NCBI GenBank assembly: GCA_905221605.1
Contig: CAJNDS010002067.1
Coordinates: 223,501 to 287,500, forward strand
Direction: 5' to 3'
DNA from: Symbiodinium natans
Lineage: Eukaryota > Sar > Dinophyceae > Suessiales > Symbiodiniaceae
Length of the DNA stretch: 64,000 nt
Part shown: one piece after another, positions 30,476 through 41,365 of the stretch
How positions within the stretch are numbered: position 1 is the first letter of the stretch
Layout: every line of letters starts with the position of its first letter
The notes under the pieces: model-generated
Told to the model about the DNA's origin: nothing
What the model saw: only the letters and a program-made list of their open reading frames with translations
Databases searched by the model: none
Made by a program: the position numbers and the translations under genes

Positions 30476-31234
30476 GGTATACGTGCATGGATTTGTTTAT
30501 GTATGAAAGAGAGGGTCCTGGATTTAGGATTTAGGGTTTAGGGTCTAGGGTCTAGGGTTTAGGTTTAGGGTTTAAAAGGGTCTTGAGTTCAAGGCGTCTA
30601 GGGCTGAGGCACTTCCCGGCTCGACTCTGGGTGCTGAATCCATGTGGTCTCTGACAGCGAGCCTTGTATTCGGGGCTTAAGGTTGTGAATGAATTTCCAG
30701 CTCCAATACCGCATTTCCTGGATATCATAATAGGACAAGAAACTTAACTGCCCAGCAAAAATACTAAACATAACGCCCAAATACTAAAAATAATAATTGG
30801 ATGAAGAAAAGCTTTCCAGAAAATGCAAAAGGAAAAAAAGTAATTTGTATGTGCTTTTCTTTCAGCTTCTTTTCTATCAGCATTTTATTTGGTTTAGAAA
30901 TTCGTCTATTCACTTTATTCACTTTCCTAACCTTAAAGGGGTTTAGGGTTTAGGGTTTAAGGGCAATCCTCAAAGTTTGTCGGCCCTATTGTCGATCTGC
31001 CTTAAGCCCTAAACCCCAAAACCTGAACCCTAAACCGAAACCCTAAACCCGAAACCCTAAATCCCAAGCCCTAAACCCTAAACGCTGCAGATGAAGTGCA
31101 GCCTAGCTGCTTCTGGGAGGAGCAGTTTGGCTCCAAGGTGATGACCTTTAGGAGGCAGGGTTTTGGGAATTACGGGCTTTTGGGGGCTCCAGGGAGGGAG
31201 GGGTTTTTGGAGGCTTGGGGGCTTTTTGGGCTCC
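30476..31234. other. AT-richer unique filler
   Basis: Unique sequence with short TTTAGGG types (30520-30572, 30938-30960) and CCCTAAA types (31010-31085). No gene is recognised. Confidence 0.6.
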
Positions 31235-31239
31235 TTAGG

Positions 31240-31790
31240 TTTTGGGAAAGGGGCCATGTGTAATGGCCCAGCTGATGCTCATGATGCTCTCCTGCCGCCT
31301 CGTCAAATCTGCCCAACCAGTAAGGCGAGGGGCTTTTGCAAGCGTCTGGAGACTAGGGGGCCATGTGGCCAGAAAATGGCCCAGCTGATGCTCCTGATGC
31401 TCATGATCATCTGCTGCCGCCTCGCCAAATTTTCCCAACCAGTGGGGCGAGGGGCTTTGCAAGCGTTTGGAGACTAAGGGGCCATGTGGCCAGAAAATGG
31501 TCCAGCTGATGCTCATGATGCTCCGCTGCCGCCTCGTCAAATCTGGAGGGACTTTGCAAGCCTCTGAAGACCAGGGGGCCATGTGGCCAGAAAATGGCCC
31601 AGCTGATGCTCATGGCCTCGTCAAATCTGCACAATCACTGGGGCGGGGGGCTTTTGCAAGCGTCTGGAGACTAGGGGGCCATGTGTCCAGAAAACTCATG
31701 ATGCTCTCCTGCCGCCTCGTCAAATCTGCACAACCACTGGGGCGGGGGGGCTTTGCAAGTGTCTGGAGACTGGGGGGCCTTGTGGCCCCT
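31240..31790 (+). repeat. Tandem repeat of about 100-120 bp, five copies
   Basis: The unit contains GGGGGCCATGTGGCCAGAAA, ATGGCCCAGCTGATGCTCATGATGCT, CTGCCGCCTCGTCAAATCTG, CCCAACCA.TGGGGCG, and GGGGCTTTTGCAAGCGTCTGGAGACT. Copies begin near 31250, 31357, 31478, 31576 and 31677 and differ by small deletions. Open frames on both strands follow the repeat. It could be a minisatellite or a decayed repetitive coding sequence. Confidence 0.85.
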
Positions 31791-32134
31791 TAGGGTTTAG
31801 GGTTTAGGGTTTCGGGTTTAGGGTGTGGGCGGGTTAGGGTTGCTGGAACAGAGTGTCTACGGTTCAGGAAAGCTCCCCATACAAAGGAACCTTATAATTC
31901 TGCTATACACCCACAGTATGGTCCCTTGGCTTAAGGCTCCTTCAACCGCGACCCAGACGACCCTGAACCCTGAACCCCGAACCCTAAACCCTAAACCCTA
32001 AACCCTAAACCCTAAACCCTAAACCCTAAACCCTAAACCCTAAACCCTACACCCTACACCCTACACCCTACACCCCATTCCAGGCCGAGCTTCCATGAGA
32101 TGTCCTGAGCTGCTCAGACAAAGAAGGCCCTACA
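31791..32134. repeat. Filler and CCCTAAA block with CCCTACA end
   Basis: 31960-32045 is CCCTAAA (about ten units), ending in four CCCTACA units (32045-32075). Confidence 0.85.
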
Positions 32135-32190
32135 TTGGGACGTGCCCCCCTTGTACTAACAGTCCTTGATCGGGATTATCATAGGGGGGG
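32135..32190. mobile_element. MITE-like hairpin, family 1, copy F (left half only)
   Basis: TTGGGACGTGCCCCCCTTGT and CAGTCCTTGATCGGGATTA match the family. The right half is missing and replaced by a telomere-type block, so the break is at about 32185-32190. Confidence 0.7.
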
Positions 32191-32360
32191 GTTAGGGCTT
32201 GGGGTTTAGGGTTTAGGGTTTAGGGTTTAGGGTTTAGGGTTTAGGGTTTAGGGTTTAGGGTTTAGGGTTTAGGGTTTAGGGTTTAGGGTTTAGGGTTTAG
32301 GGTTTAGGGTTTAGGGTTTAGGGTTTAGAGTTAGGGCTTGGGGTTTAGGGTTTAGGGAGG
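32189..32360 (+). repeat. TTTAGGG array bracketed by direct repeats
   Basis: About 17 TTTAGGG units. The same tag, GTTAGGGCTTGGGGTTTAGG, stands at both ends (near 32189 and 32331). Confidence 0.88.
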
Positions 32361-34975
32361 AGCATAAGCAGGAACATGTCTAGCCCTTCATCCGGTCGAA
32401 GGTTTTGGGCTCCCCTTTCAGGAAAGAAGCAAAAAAACCTCAAACCCTGCACGCTAAACCCTAAACCCTAAACCCTAAACCCTAAACCCTAAACTCTCCC
32501 AAAGGCAGAGGCAAGCGTCCATCCTGCAGCTGCGAGCCTCTGAGCCCCGATATGATGCCTCGGGGCGCTGGCAGGTCGGCTGTAGGGAAATGCTAGGGTT
32601 TAGGGTTTAGGGTTTAAGGTTTAGGGCTTAGGGTGCAGAGCCCGAGGTTTAACAGCACCCCCCCCCCCCCCAAACTACCCTGCAAACCATAACGCAGCAG
32701 GGGAAAAAAAACGCCCACCCCCCCCCCCCCTTTATCCAAGGGTAGTTGCGTAAGGCTCAGGGCCTAGGGAGTCCGGCCGCGGGCTGAGGGGCGAGGACTG
32801 AGGGTTTAAGGTTTAGGTTTAGGTTTAGGGTTTAGGGGTAGGGGTTAGGGTTTAGGGTTTAGGGTTTTAAGGTTTAGGGTTTAAGGTTTAGGGTTTAAGG
32901 TTCAAGGGTTAAGGTTTAAGGTTTAGGGTTTACGGTTCAGGGTTTAGGGTTGGGGCCTCGGGGGTTTGGAAGCTCTGAGGTCGGGTGACACGGTTGCCCG
33001 GAGGTGCAGTACATCTGCTGCGTGCGGTCCACGGAGATACCTTGCAGGGATGCCGAGGGGCGGGGGAAGGGGGGGGAAGGGGGGGGAAGGGGGTGGAAGG
33101 GGGGGGAAGGGGGGGGAAGGGGGGGAAGGGGCCATGAATCCTAAGTAACCCCCAAAAAGAGCCGCAAACAAAGCTAAGACCCTGAGACCCTAGACCCTTA
33201 CACAAACCTCCATAAAACCCTTAACCCCATCAGACCTTGAAAGCCCGAAGAGGACTCCAGTTGCTCTTGCCTTTGCGTGGGGCCTGGCCCCTCCGGTACC
33301 GACTTGGGTTGACGGTTTAGGGTAACCTCTCCCTGTTGCTCAGTTGTAGCAGCCTAGCAAAATGTACATGTGTTTGCAAGGTAAACAGCACCCAATCTGA
33401 ACCCTAAACCCTAAACCCTAAACCCTAAACCCTAAACCCGAAACCCTAAACCCTAAACCCTATGCGGAGGATGTCCGGCACTCCAGTGGCTCAATAGTCG
33501 ACTTTCGAAGTACAAACCCTCAACCCTACACCGGTGCACATCAGACACTAAACCCTGGAAGGGCCAACCCATGATTCTCCACTAGGGTTTAGGGTTTAGG
33601 GTTTAGGGTTGAGGGTTTAGGGTTTAGGGTGTAGGGTGTAGGGTGTAGGGCTTAGAGCCTAGGATGCTGGAGCTTTGGGACCTTTGGCTTGGAGCTGAGA
33701 GTGGAACTCCCTTCCGGCCCCCCCCCCCCCCTGCTCTTGTCTCCAACTGGGCCTCAAAAGAGCTTCGGAAGTTTGCAAGAATCGCGAAAGAAGGGTTTAG
33801 GGCTCTTAGGGTTTAAGAGTTTTGGGAGTTTAGGCGGTTCAGGGGTTGAGGTCCAGGTCCTAATTGTCGCAGGCTCCTGCGTGTTGATTCTGGGGCTTGG
33901 AAACCCCAATCCCCAAGGGTCAACCCACTTTGGGATTCAGGGTTTCGGGTTCTGGTTTTAGGGTGGTTTTGAAGTGTTAGTTCACCTGGACCCGAATGCC
34001 CTAAAGCACCAGCCAGGTCCCTTAGCAACTGCAGGCTCTCTTCTCGACGTAAGTCTGCGTCCAGGGGGATCCTACCCAAGACCCCTCAACCCTACATCTC
34101 TAAACCCTAAACCCTAAACCCTAAGCCCTACATGGCTAAACCTTAAACCCCAAACCCTGAACCCTAAACCCTAGCCCTAAACCCTGAACCCTAAACCCTA
34201 AACCCTAAACCTCGAGCGCCACCAGGGCACAGTCGCCGAGGCCGGTGGCGCCGGGCCACGGCGTCGTTGAGCCTTCAGGACAAGGCCTGGGCAGGGGAAA
34301 ACCGAAGGTTTTGTAAACCCTAAACCCTAAAACTCCAAACCCTAAACCCTAAACCCTAAACTCTAGACCCTCAACCCTAAACCCTAAACTCAAAACCCCA
34401 CGTGGGAGCCAGACCCCCGTTTGGCTTTCGGGGTGGGCCTGAGCCTGCTCGGAGGTTCATGGGTGCCCCTTTACCTACAGCGAACTCTAGTCAGAACTCT
34501 TTATGGCCTTTTGAAGGATACTCAGAAGTACCCCTACACCCCAAACCCTAAACCCTCAACACTACACCCTAAACCCTGAACCCTCTACACTAAACCCTAA
34601 GCCCTAAACCCTACACACTAAACCCTAAACCCCAAACCCCAAACCCTAACCTTACAGAAAAGAATCCATGAACCCAGAACCAAGACAAAGGGTTTCTCAG
34701 GGTTCGAGGCCTACGGAATTCGGACATCCTAGTGACGTTGAACAATGGTACTGTCAGTGTCAGGTTTGGGGTTTAGGGTTTAGGGTTTAGGGTTTAGGGT
34801 TTAGGGTTTAGGGTTTAGGGTTTGAGGGTTTGGGTTTTTTGTTTAGGGTTTGGAGTCTAGGGTTTAGGCCCAAGGCGCATACAGGTGGCGACTTCAGTGG
34901 CCCCTCTCAGGAGGCCGTAGGTGCCTGCGCGGAGGGGTTTTGGCGGGGAATTGAAGGCTCCAGGGCAAAGTTCGG
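32361..34975. repeat. Telomere-type patchwork with G-rich minisatellite
   Basis: Short blocks on both strands (32450-32492, 32594-32640, 32800-32955, 33398-33465, 33580-33650, 34090-34212, 34312-34400, 34530-34650, 34767-34830) with unique fillers. A minisatellite of GGGGGGAAGG units lies at 33061-33130, and poly-C tracts at 32655-32670, 32715-32730 and 33719-33732. No gene is recognised. Confidence 0.75.
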
Positions 34976-34990
34976 AGTAGCCCTAATTTG

Positions 34991-35012
34991 TCCGTAGCCA
35001 TTTTGGCTCCAG
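34991..35012 (+). other. Dinoflagellate spliced-leader relic, copy 1
   Basis: TCCGTAGCCATTTTGGCTC is followed by CAG, where the consensus has AAG: 21 of 22 bases match the published leader. The downstream sequence does not look like the intron part of an SL RNA gene, so I read it as a leader retained from a reverse-transcribed trans-spliced mRNA. Confidence 0.85.
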
Positions 35013-35130
35013 GGTGTTAGCGGTGCACGTGTATTGCTAGAGCCCCAATTCTGCATTGAATGGCCCTGCGGGGAAACGGAACGTCATGAGTTGGCAAGAC
35101 CAAGCTGTCATCATTGATAGCCCTAATTTG

Positions 35131-35152
35131 TCCGTAGCCATTTTGGCTCCAG
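35131..35152 (+). other. Dinoflagellate spliced-leader relic, copy 2
   Basis: The same 22 bases as copy 1, including the same A-to-C change, so the two copies arose by duplication after that change. Confidence 0.85.
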
Positions 35153-35244
35153 GGTCCTGGATCGAGCGCCTGTAGTTAGCGGTGCACGTGTATTGCTAGA
35201 GCCCCAATTCTGCATTGAATGGCCCTGCGAGGAAGCGGAACGTC

Positions 35245-35805
35245 ATGAGTTGGCAAGACCAAGCTGTCATCATTGAGGACATTGCCCTCAGAGAGCACAT
35301 CTGCCATGCAATTCCCGAGCTCATGGAACATGGTCATATCTCTCTACGAGCTCGCAAAGCTTGAAGGTCGTATATAGGAGCCAGTTTAACTTCCTGGAGA
35401 TCCCACTTGAAGGCGCTTGCACTTCAGGTTGCGACTGCTTTTCTGGAGGGTGTGAAATTGGAGCAGCTGCCTGCGGATAGGTTGGCAGCCGTTCGAGATT
35501 CCTTTGTTGGGGCGTGGCAATGCTTCTCTGATGTGTCCGGCGTCGTTACGAGCACGCTTTCTTGCAACTCGTACGGGCAATCGCTTTTCACAGAAGCGCA
35601 TGACTTGGTAAGGACCAGCGGCAATGCGCTTGATGGCCTTCAGTGTAGCCATGTTCACGCACGCTTGCATGATGATATGCAGAATTCCGTGAAGACCGTG
35701 ACTGGCACGACGGCAACGGAGGACATGTGGTTTGTCCAGGGCAAGATCTTTCGGTCCGCGCTCTGCTTGCAGCCCAAGTCTTTCGCCCAATCCAGCTGGC
35801 AGTGA
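35245..35805 (+). pseudogene. Probable decayed retrogene downstream of the spliced leader
   Basis: An ATG at 35245, about 93 bases below the second leader relic, opens 39 codons (MSWQDQAVIIEDIALREHIC...) to a TGA at 35362. The same frame then stays open to 35805 (a further 147 codons; includes KALALQVATAFLEGVKLEQL). This fits one ORF broken by a single stop, or an intron over the stop. No domain is recognised. A 149-codon frame is also open antisense (35386-35835), so the coding strand is not certain. The leader relics and the near absence of telomere-type repeats argue that the block derives from an mRNA. Confidence 0.4.
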
Positions 35806-36290
35806 AGCGATGTCGTCATGACTCATAAGTCCCACAGCCAGGTTTTCTGTCAGACGAAAGTCTGTATCCTGGGGCTGTGATGTCCATGAGGGCCTGCACC
35901 ACGGAAAAAGGCATTGGAAAGCTTTTCCCGGCCAAGCTCACTGCAAAGAATGCCCGTGTGCTGATTGACCGCGACAAGTGCTCTGCCCAGGCAAGTGTCA
36001 GAACGACGAGATCTGAATCGGCCACAGCGAGTGCATCGTTAGCGGTGACCTCTTTTGAGTGCAATTGTTGGCGCAACTTCCTTTTTCACTGCTTTCGCGG
36101 TAGTTCATGGAGCAGTCACTCCTTTCAATGCGAGGTTGAGGGACAGCCTTTAGCACATGCAATGCGATGTGCGCTGGTTACACCCCTCCCCTCCTGCTTG
36201 TAGCAGATTACTGTGCCAGGGACGCTTACCCATCCGTCCCTGAGCACATACTGCGCACACACGACTTTACCTAAACCCTAGCGGGATAGC
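35806..36290. other. Unique sequence, continuation of the gene-like block
   Basis: Free of telomere-type repeat up to about 36270. Frames are open on both strands (35816-36076 minus, 35877-36203 plus) without recognisable domains. It may be the 3' part or UTR of the decayed gene. Confidence 0.4.
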
Positions 36291-36866
36291 CAGACGCCTC
36301 AAAGCGCCCTAAGAAGAGGACCAACGACCCTGAGGGACTCTCCATTTAGGGTTTCGGGTTTTGGGTTTAGGGTTTGGGGTTTCGGGTTTAGGGTGTAGGA
36401 TTTAGGGGTTTTTTTAGGGTTTAGGGTTGAGGGGCATCCTTGAAAGTAGGTGGTACAAGTGAGTCGAGCTGGGCTTTCGGTTTGGCAAGCTGAGGTTGCA
36501 CAATTTTAGGGTTCAGGGATCTGGTGCCTAAACCACCTTACACCCTAAACCCGAAACCTCGAACTCAAACCCCAAACCCTAAACCCCCAAACCCTAAGCC
36601 CCAAACCCTAAACCCGAAACCCATCGAAACTCCCGTAGCAAAAGGGAAGAACGACGCACGGACGGTCCAAACCGCAAGGAACTTACAGGCCTTGCGGGCA
36701 CATGGAACACCTGGGAATCGGGGCCGTGGACTGGGTGTGGGGTGCGGGTGTAGGGTGTAGTGTAGGGTTTAGGGTGTGGGTGCAGGCTGTAGGGCGTAGG
36801 GTGTAGGGTGTAGGGTTTTGGGTTTAGGGCTTAGGGTTTAGGGGTTAGGGCTTAGGGGTTAGGGGT
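36291..36866. repeat. Degenerate telomere-type block
   Basis: TTTAGGG-like sequence at 36345-36430, CCCTAAA-like at 36535-36625, and GGGTGTA-type variants at 36740-36866. Confidence 0.75.
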
Positions 36867-37033
36867 GCTTGTAAGTCGGGTTTTACGTAGGGCAACTATG
36901 GCTAGAACCTTATCTAGGGATACGTTTAACCCTATTTTGGGTACTTGCAACTCGAGTTAGAAGTAGGGCGACTATAGTTCGAACCTTATTCAGGTACTTA
37001 CAACCCTACTTACAAGTCCATGAATCCTCAAGT
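36867..37033. mobile_element. Hairpin element, family 3 (tandem or double copy)
   Basis: Two rounds of the family 3 core (AAGTAGGGCGACTATAGTTCGAACCTTATT...TACTTACAACCCTACTT) occur here, with the terminal ACTTGTAAG.../...TCCATGAATCCTCAAGTA. Other members lie at 44244, 47196, 49381, 53028 and 58971. Confidence 0.6.
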
Positions 37034-37900
37034 AGGTCTTCTTGGGCTTCTTGGAGCGTCGATCGCAAAACGGTCCAGCTCCTGAACCCCCCTAAAACCC
37101 TTCGAACCCGAGCTCAAAACAAGCGGCTCACTCAACCGTGGCCCAGGCCCGAAGCGACCTGCAAGGGGGGCCGAGCGCACAAGATGGGTTTGCATAGCAG
37201 TATAACATTCTACGAATATTGTACTCGTAGTATCCTAATATGGTAATATTGTAATACAACATGGGGTTTAGAGTTCAGGGCTTTAGGGATTCAGATCTTG
37301 AACGGAGCCCTAATATCAATGTACTTGGGCAGTTCTCTAGACCTCGAAATGGCTTCGAATGTCATGGCACAAAAAAACCCGCACAAGACTACGTTAACGC
37401 GCCTTGCAATTTGAGTAGCCCCCGAAGAAAGCTATATTTTGAGAATCATGTTACACCCTCGACTCTAAAACTAAACCCTGCAACCCCCTTTGAGAACTAG
37501 CCTGGGGGACAAAGCAGGCAGGTGGACGAGCCAGTCGGCGCAAACTCGCCAACTCCTCACCGCAAAGAAGGCCCATTCTGGGGGGGGGGGGGGGGTTGGG
37601 GTTTCCGGGTGGGTTGGGGTTTCCGAAATTAGGGGTACCTTCTTGGGGTCCCTATCATAAGGGAATCCTTCTATTTTGGGGGTCCCGTATTTTTCGTAAA
37701 CCCCCAAATCCTGAGGGGGCTGCCGTTGTTGGGTTCCCTAAACCCGAAACCCTCAACCCTCAACCCTAAACCCTAAACCCTAAGCCCTAAACCCTAAACC
37801 CCCGATCCCCAGTCCGCACTCGACGCAGGTGAGGGCGCCGGGATCCAAAGACACAGTGCCGCCCGGGCAGGGGGCGCAGCTCTCAAAGGTTGCCTGAGAG
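37034..37900. other. Mostly unique filler
   Basis: No gene is recognised. A poly-G tract lies at 37580-37594, and short CCCTAAA at 37735-37800. Confidence 0.6.
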
Positions 37901-37902
37901 CG

Positions 37903-38299
37903 TAGGGTTTAGGGTTTAGGGTTTAGGGTTTAGGGTTTAGAGTTTAGGGTTTAGGGTTTAGGGTTTGGGGTTTGGGGTTTGGGGGTTTGGGGGTTTGGGG
38001 TTTGGGGTTGGGGGTTTGGGGTTTGGGGTTTGGCGTTTGGGTTGGGCGGGGTTTGGGGTGTGGGGTTTGGGGTTGTGGGGTTTGGGTTTGGGGTTTGGGG
38101 TTGGGGTTTGGGTTTGGGGTTTGGGGTTGGGGGTTTGGGGTTTGGGGTTTGGGGTTTGGGGTTTGGGGTTTGGGGTTTGGGGTTTGGGGTTTGGGGTTTG
38201 GGGTTTGGGGTTTGGGGTTTGGGGTTTGGGGGTTGGGGTTTGGGGTTTGGGGTTTGGGGTTTGGGGTTTGGGGTTTGGGGTTTGGGGTTTGGGGTTTGG
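37903..38299 (+). repeat. TTTAGGG grading into a long TTTGGGG array
   Basis: About nine TTTAGGG units (37903-37965) are followed by about 47 units of TTTGGGG with a few single-base phase slips. All six frames look open because the array has no stop, so the Gly/Trp/Phe and Pro/Asn/Lys frames are artefacts. Confidence 0.95.
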
Positions 38300-38676
38300 A
38301 CCATGAATCAGAACCGGGATAAGGGGTTTTGGATTTGGGGTCGGGTCCGTTAGGCCTTTGGTGGACCTCCACGATTGAAGCGCTGCGCGCTTCGGGGTTT
38401 GTAGCTGCTACGTCTCCTCGGAGCTTGACTCTTCAAGCTTGAAGAGGCCCTGTTGCCGCAAGAGGCCTTGTGAAGGACATTCAAAGCTTCCGAGGCGAAA
38501 TTTGGGCTTTGCTGTGGGGGAGCGTCTTCACTTTTGCGGTGTCCTGTCTATAAGGTGCCATATGAAATTTAGGACTGGCAGACTACCCATAAAGATGCCC
38601 TGTGAAGGTCGACACTCAAGGCGTCTCGGGGTGTCCAGCCCCAGAGCCTCTGGGGGCTTAGGGTTTGGGGTTTAGG
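38300..38676. other. Unique filler
   Basis: No gene is recognised. A short frame at 38439-38675 has no domain. Confidence 0.5.
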
Positions 38677-38729
38677 TTGGGATGTTCCCCCGCATGTCCC
38701 CATTAAGGACTGTTAGTATCAGAGGGAAG
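38677..38729. mobile_element. MITE-like hairpin, family 1, copy G (internally deleted)
   Basis: Left terminus TTGGGATGTTCCCCC is joined almost directly to the right inner arm ATTAAGGACTGTTAGTATCA. The centre is missing. Confidence 0.6.
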
Positions 38730-38977
38730 CCCCTAAACCCTAAACACTTGAATCCCCTCAGCCCTGATTTTCAACAACCCCAACAACCCCAAACCCTGGC
38801 TCCCTAAGCCCCATAAACCCCAACAACCCCAACAAACCCTAAACCCTAATCCCGAAACCCCGAACCCTAAACCCTAAACCCTAAACCCTAAACCCTAAAC
38901 CACACACCCAAACCTCCTCAACCGTTCACCAAGCCGCGTTGGGTTGGAAGGTCCCGGGCTGGCATGGCCGGCACTCG

Positions 38978-39187
38978 CCCGTAGATGTGTCATTCGCCAC
39001 TGCTTCGTAGCCACCTGCGTTTAGGGTTTAGGGTTTAGGGTTTAGGGTTTAGGGTTTAGGGTTTCGGGTTTAGGGTTTAGGGTTTAGGGTTTAGGGTTTA
39101 GGGTTTAGGGTTTAGGGTTTAGGGTTTAGGGTTTAGGGTTTAGGGCTCCCCCGTAGATGTGTCATTCGCCACCGCTTCGTAGCCACC
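38978..39187 (+). repeat. TTTAGGG array between 38-bp direct repeats
   Basis: Non-telomeric 38-mers (CCCGTAGATGTGTCATTCGC...CTTCGTAGCCACC) at 38978-39015 and 39150-39187 differ at one base and flank an almost perfect array of about 18 TTTAGGG units (39019-39146). The layout is that of an insertion with a long target duplication. Confidence 0.92.
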
Positions 39188-41044
39188 CGGGGGGTTATTA
39201 TAGTATACTTAGAAAGGGACCATAAGGGAATAGTAGTCGTAGTCCCTATAGTATAGGGAGAGCCTAAAGGCTCGAAGGGTGTGAGGTTTGGGGCTGAGGG
39301 GGCTCGGGCTTCTAGGGTTTAGAGCTTCGCGCCGCCAAGGGTCTGAAATCTTGAGGTTTGAGGCGAGGCTTCAGCAAAGGAGGCGAAAGATGCACAGCAG
39401 ACACTCAGCCCTAAACCCTAAACCCTAAACCCTGAACCCTAAACCCTGAACCCAAACCCTAAACCCTAAACCCTGAACCCAAAACCCTAAACCCTAAACC
39501 CTAAACCCTAAACCCTAAACCCAGCTCAGGGACGCAAAGACTCCCTCACATTGCGGAGAGGAGGGCGCGGGGGGAGTCGAATCGAAGGTTTGCGAAAGCT
39601 CTTTGTGAAGTTTCAGGACTTTAGGCCTTTAGGGCTTAGGGGTTTAGGGTTTAGGGGTTTAGGGGGTTTAGGGGGTTGAGGGGCTTGAGGGGTTTAGGGG
39701 TGTAGGGTTTTAAATTAGGATTTGGGGTTTGGGGCTTTAGGGTTTAGGGTTTGGGGCTTAGGGTCTCTCAGACATGCAGACACCTTGGGTGCAGTCTGTC
39801 TTTCCTGGATGCGAGTTTCTGTCTGGTTTCTGTGCCTTCTCACCCCGGTTTGGGGGAACCACCGAAACCTCACAAACCTCGAAGCCCCAACTGCAAGCAC
39901 CAAACCCCCTGACCCCCCTAAACCTTCTTGTGATGAATGATAAGGGAACAACCCTAAGCCCTAAACCCTAAACCCTAAACCCTAAGCCCTAAACCCTAAA
40001 CCCTAAACCCTAACCCCCTTAATCAACCCTCCTTTGCTTACGAGGGAACCACCCCAAAACCCTGTGCCCGAATTAAGGCAGGGAAGAAGGACGCGGCGGA
40101 GTTCCGAAAGCTACCAACCTACATGTAGGGTTTAGGGTTTGGGGTTTCGGGTTTAGGGTTTAGGCTTTAGGCTTTAGGCTTTAGGCTTTAGGGTTTAGGG
40201 TTTAGGGTTTAGGGGTTAGGGGTTAGGGGTTAGGGGTTAGGGGTTAGGGGTTAGGGGTTAGGGGTTAGGGGTTAGGGGTTAGGGGTTAGGGGTTAGGGGT
40301 TAGGGTCTAGGGGTTAGGGTCTAGGGGTTAGGGTTTGGGGTTTGAAAGGTTACCATGCTCTATCCTACATGTGGAATTACATGATATTCTGCTGACTCTC
40401 ACTTGACCCGGCCTAAAACCCCAAACTCCTTAAACCCCGTGACGCCCTCAACTCCGTAAACTCCCTGAACCATAAACCCAAACCCTGAACCCTAAACCCT
40501 AAACCCCAAACCCTAAACGCCAAACCCTGAACCCTAAACCGCAGACCCCCAAAACCCTAACCCATGATTTCAGAAGGGACACGTTGGCAAACGCAGCTGC
40601 CCGGAGTTTCGAACGCCTGGCACACCTTTGTTGCCACTTAGGGTTCTACGGTTCTACGATTCGAGGATTTGGGGTGCAAACCTAAACCCTACACCCGAAA
40701 CCTTAAACTCTAAACCATAAACCCTAACCCAAAACCCTAATCCTCGGGTTTGGGGGTGCTGGCTTAAGGTCTTTAGGAAGAATCCAGAAACCCACAAATT
40801 GGCTGAGGGTGTACATGGATTCAATTCAAGCCGACAAGCAGCGTGCCCCATAGAAAGTAATACCAAGAAGGTGAATTTCGCCCTACCACCATAACCCTGA
40901 TCCCTGGGCCAAACCCCAAACCCCGCTGCTATGGTAATCAGACCTACGAAAAAGCAAGTCGCCCAAAGTAGAGTGCCATTTACAGGGCGTGTGGCTATCG
41001 TCACTGCGTACAGCTTCTTATTAATAACTTTACTGACGCTTGTT
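39188..41044. repeat. Telomere-type patchwork with TTAGGGG array
   Basis: CCCTAAA types lie at 39409-39522 and 39955-40015, and TTTAGGG at 39625-39760. 40204-40318 is a homogeneous run of about fifteen 7-bp TTAGGGG units, preceded by TTTAGGC units (40160-40195). The remaining fillers show no gene. Confidence 0.85.
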
Positions 41045-41365
41045 CTAGTTCTTTAAATAAGGGGCCCATTTCACTTTTTGCAACAGGATCTGAAATGGTT
41101 TGGATGCAATATTGATCCCCATGACGGGCTGATGAAGCAAACACAAACTGAACTTACAATTCGGCTTGACAGCGACGCAGATTCCTTTCAGCATGGTCTC
41201 AGAGAAATGGTTCGTGCGAAACTTCTCTGCGCCCTGCAGCAGAAACATCCGTGTCGGAGCGGTGTTGAAAATGCCGACATTAACACGACCACTGCATGAA
41301 TTCGCAAGATGCCACCCACTCAGTATGGACGCACACTGCTCTGATGAGAGTGTGGAGTAACGCAC
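41045..41365. other. Gene-like unique block, unidentified
   Basis: 106 codons are open on the minus strand (41045-41365) and 73 and 64 on the plus strand (41078-41299, 41166-41360). The base composition lacks telomere-type repeat. No domain is recognised. It could be a fragment of a retroelement or of a gene, but I cannot choose the strand. Confidence 0.25.

Larger units (their letters stand above)
34978..35278 (+). repeat. Direct duplication carrying spliced-leader relics
   Basis: A unit beginning TAGCCCTAATTTG and ending near CAAGCTGTCATCATTGA occurs twice (about 34978-35117 and 35118-35278). Copy 2 has 19 extra bases after the leader. Both copies contain the spliced-leader sequence and the same downstream ATG. 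Confidence 0.92.

Noticed and set aside
34991-35152. Functional spliced-leader RNA genes
   Set aside because: The leader is followed by sequence unlike the SL RNA intron, and the duplicated unit contains a start codon and ORF, so a retrogene relic fits better.
37951-38372. Long frames on both strands rich in Gly/Phe/Trp or Pro/Asn/Lys
   Set aside because: They are translations of the stop-free TTTGGGG array; all frames are open because of the repeat.
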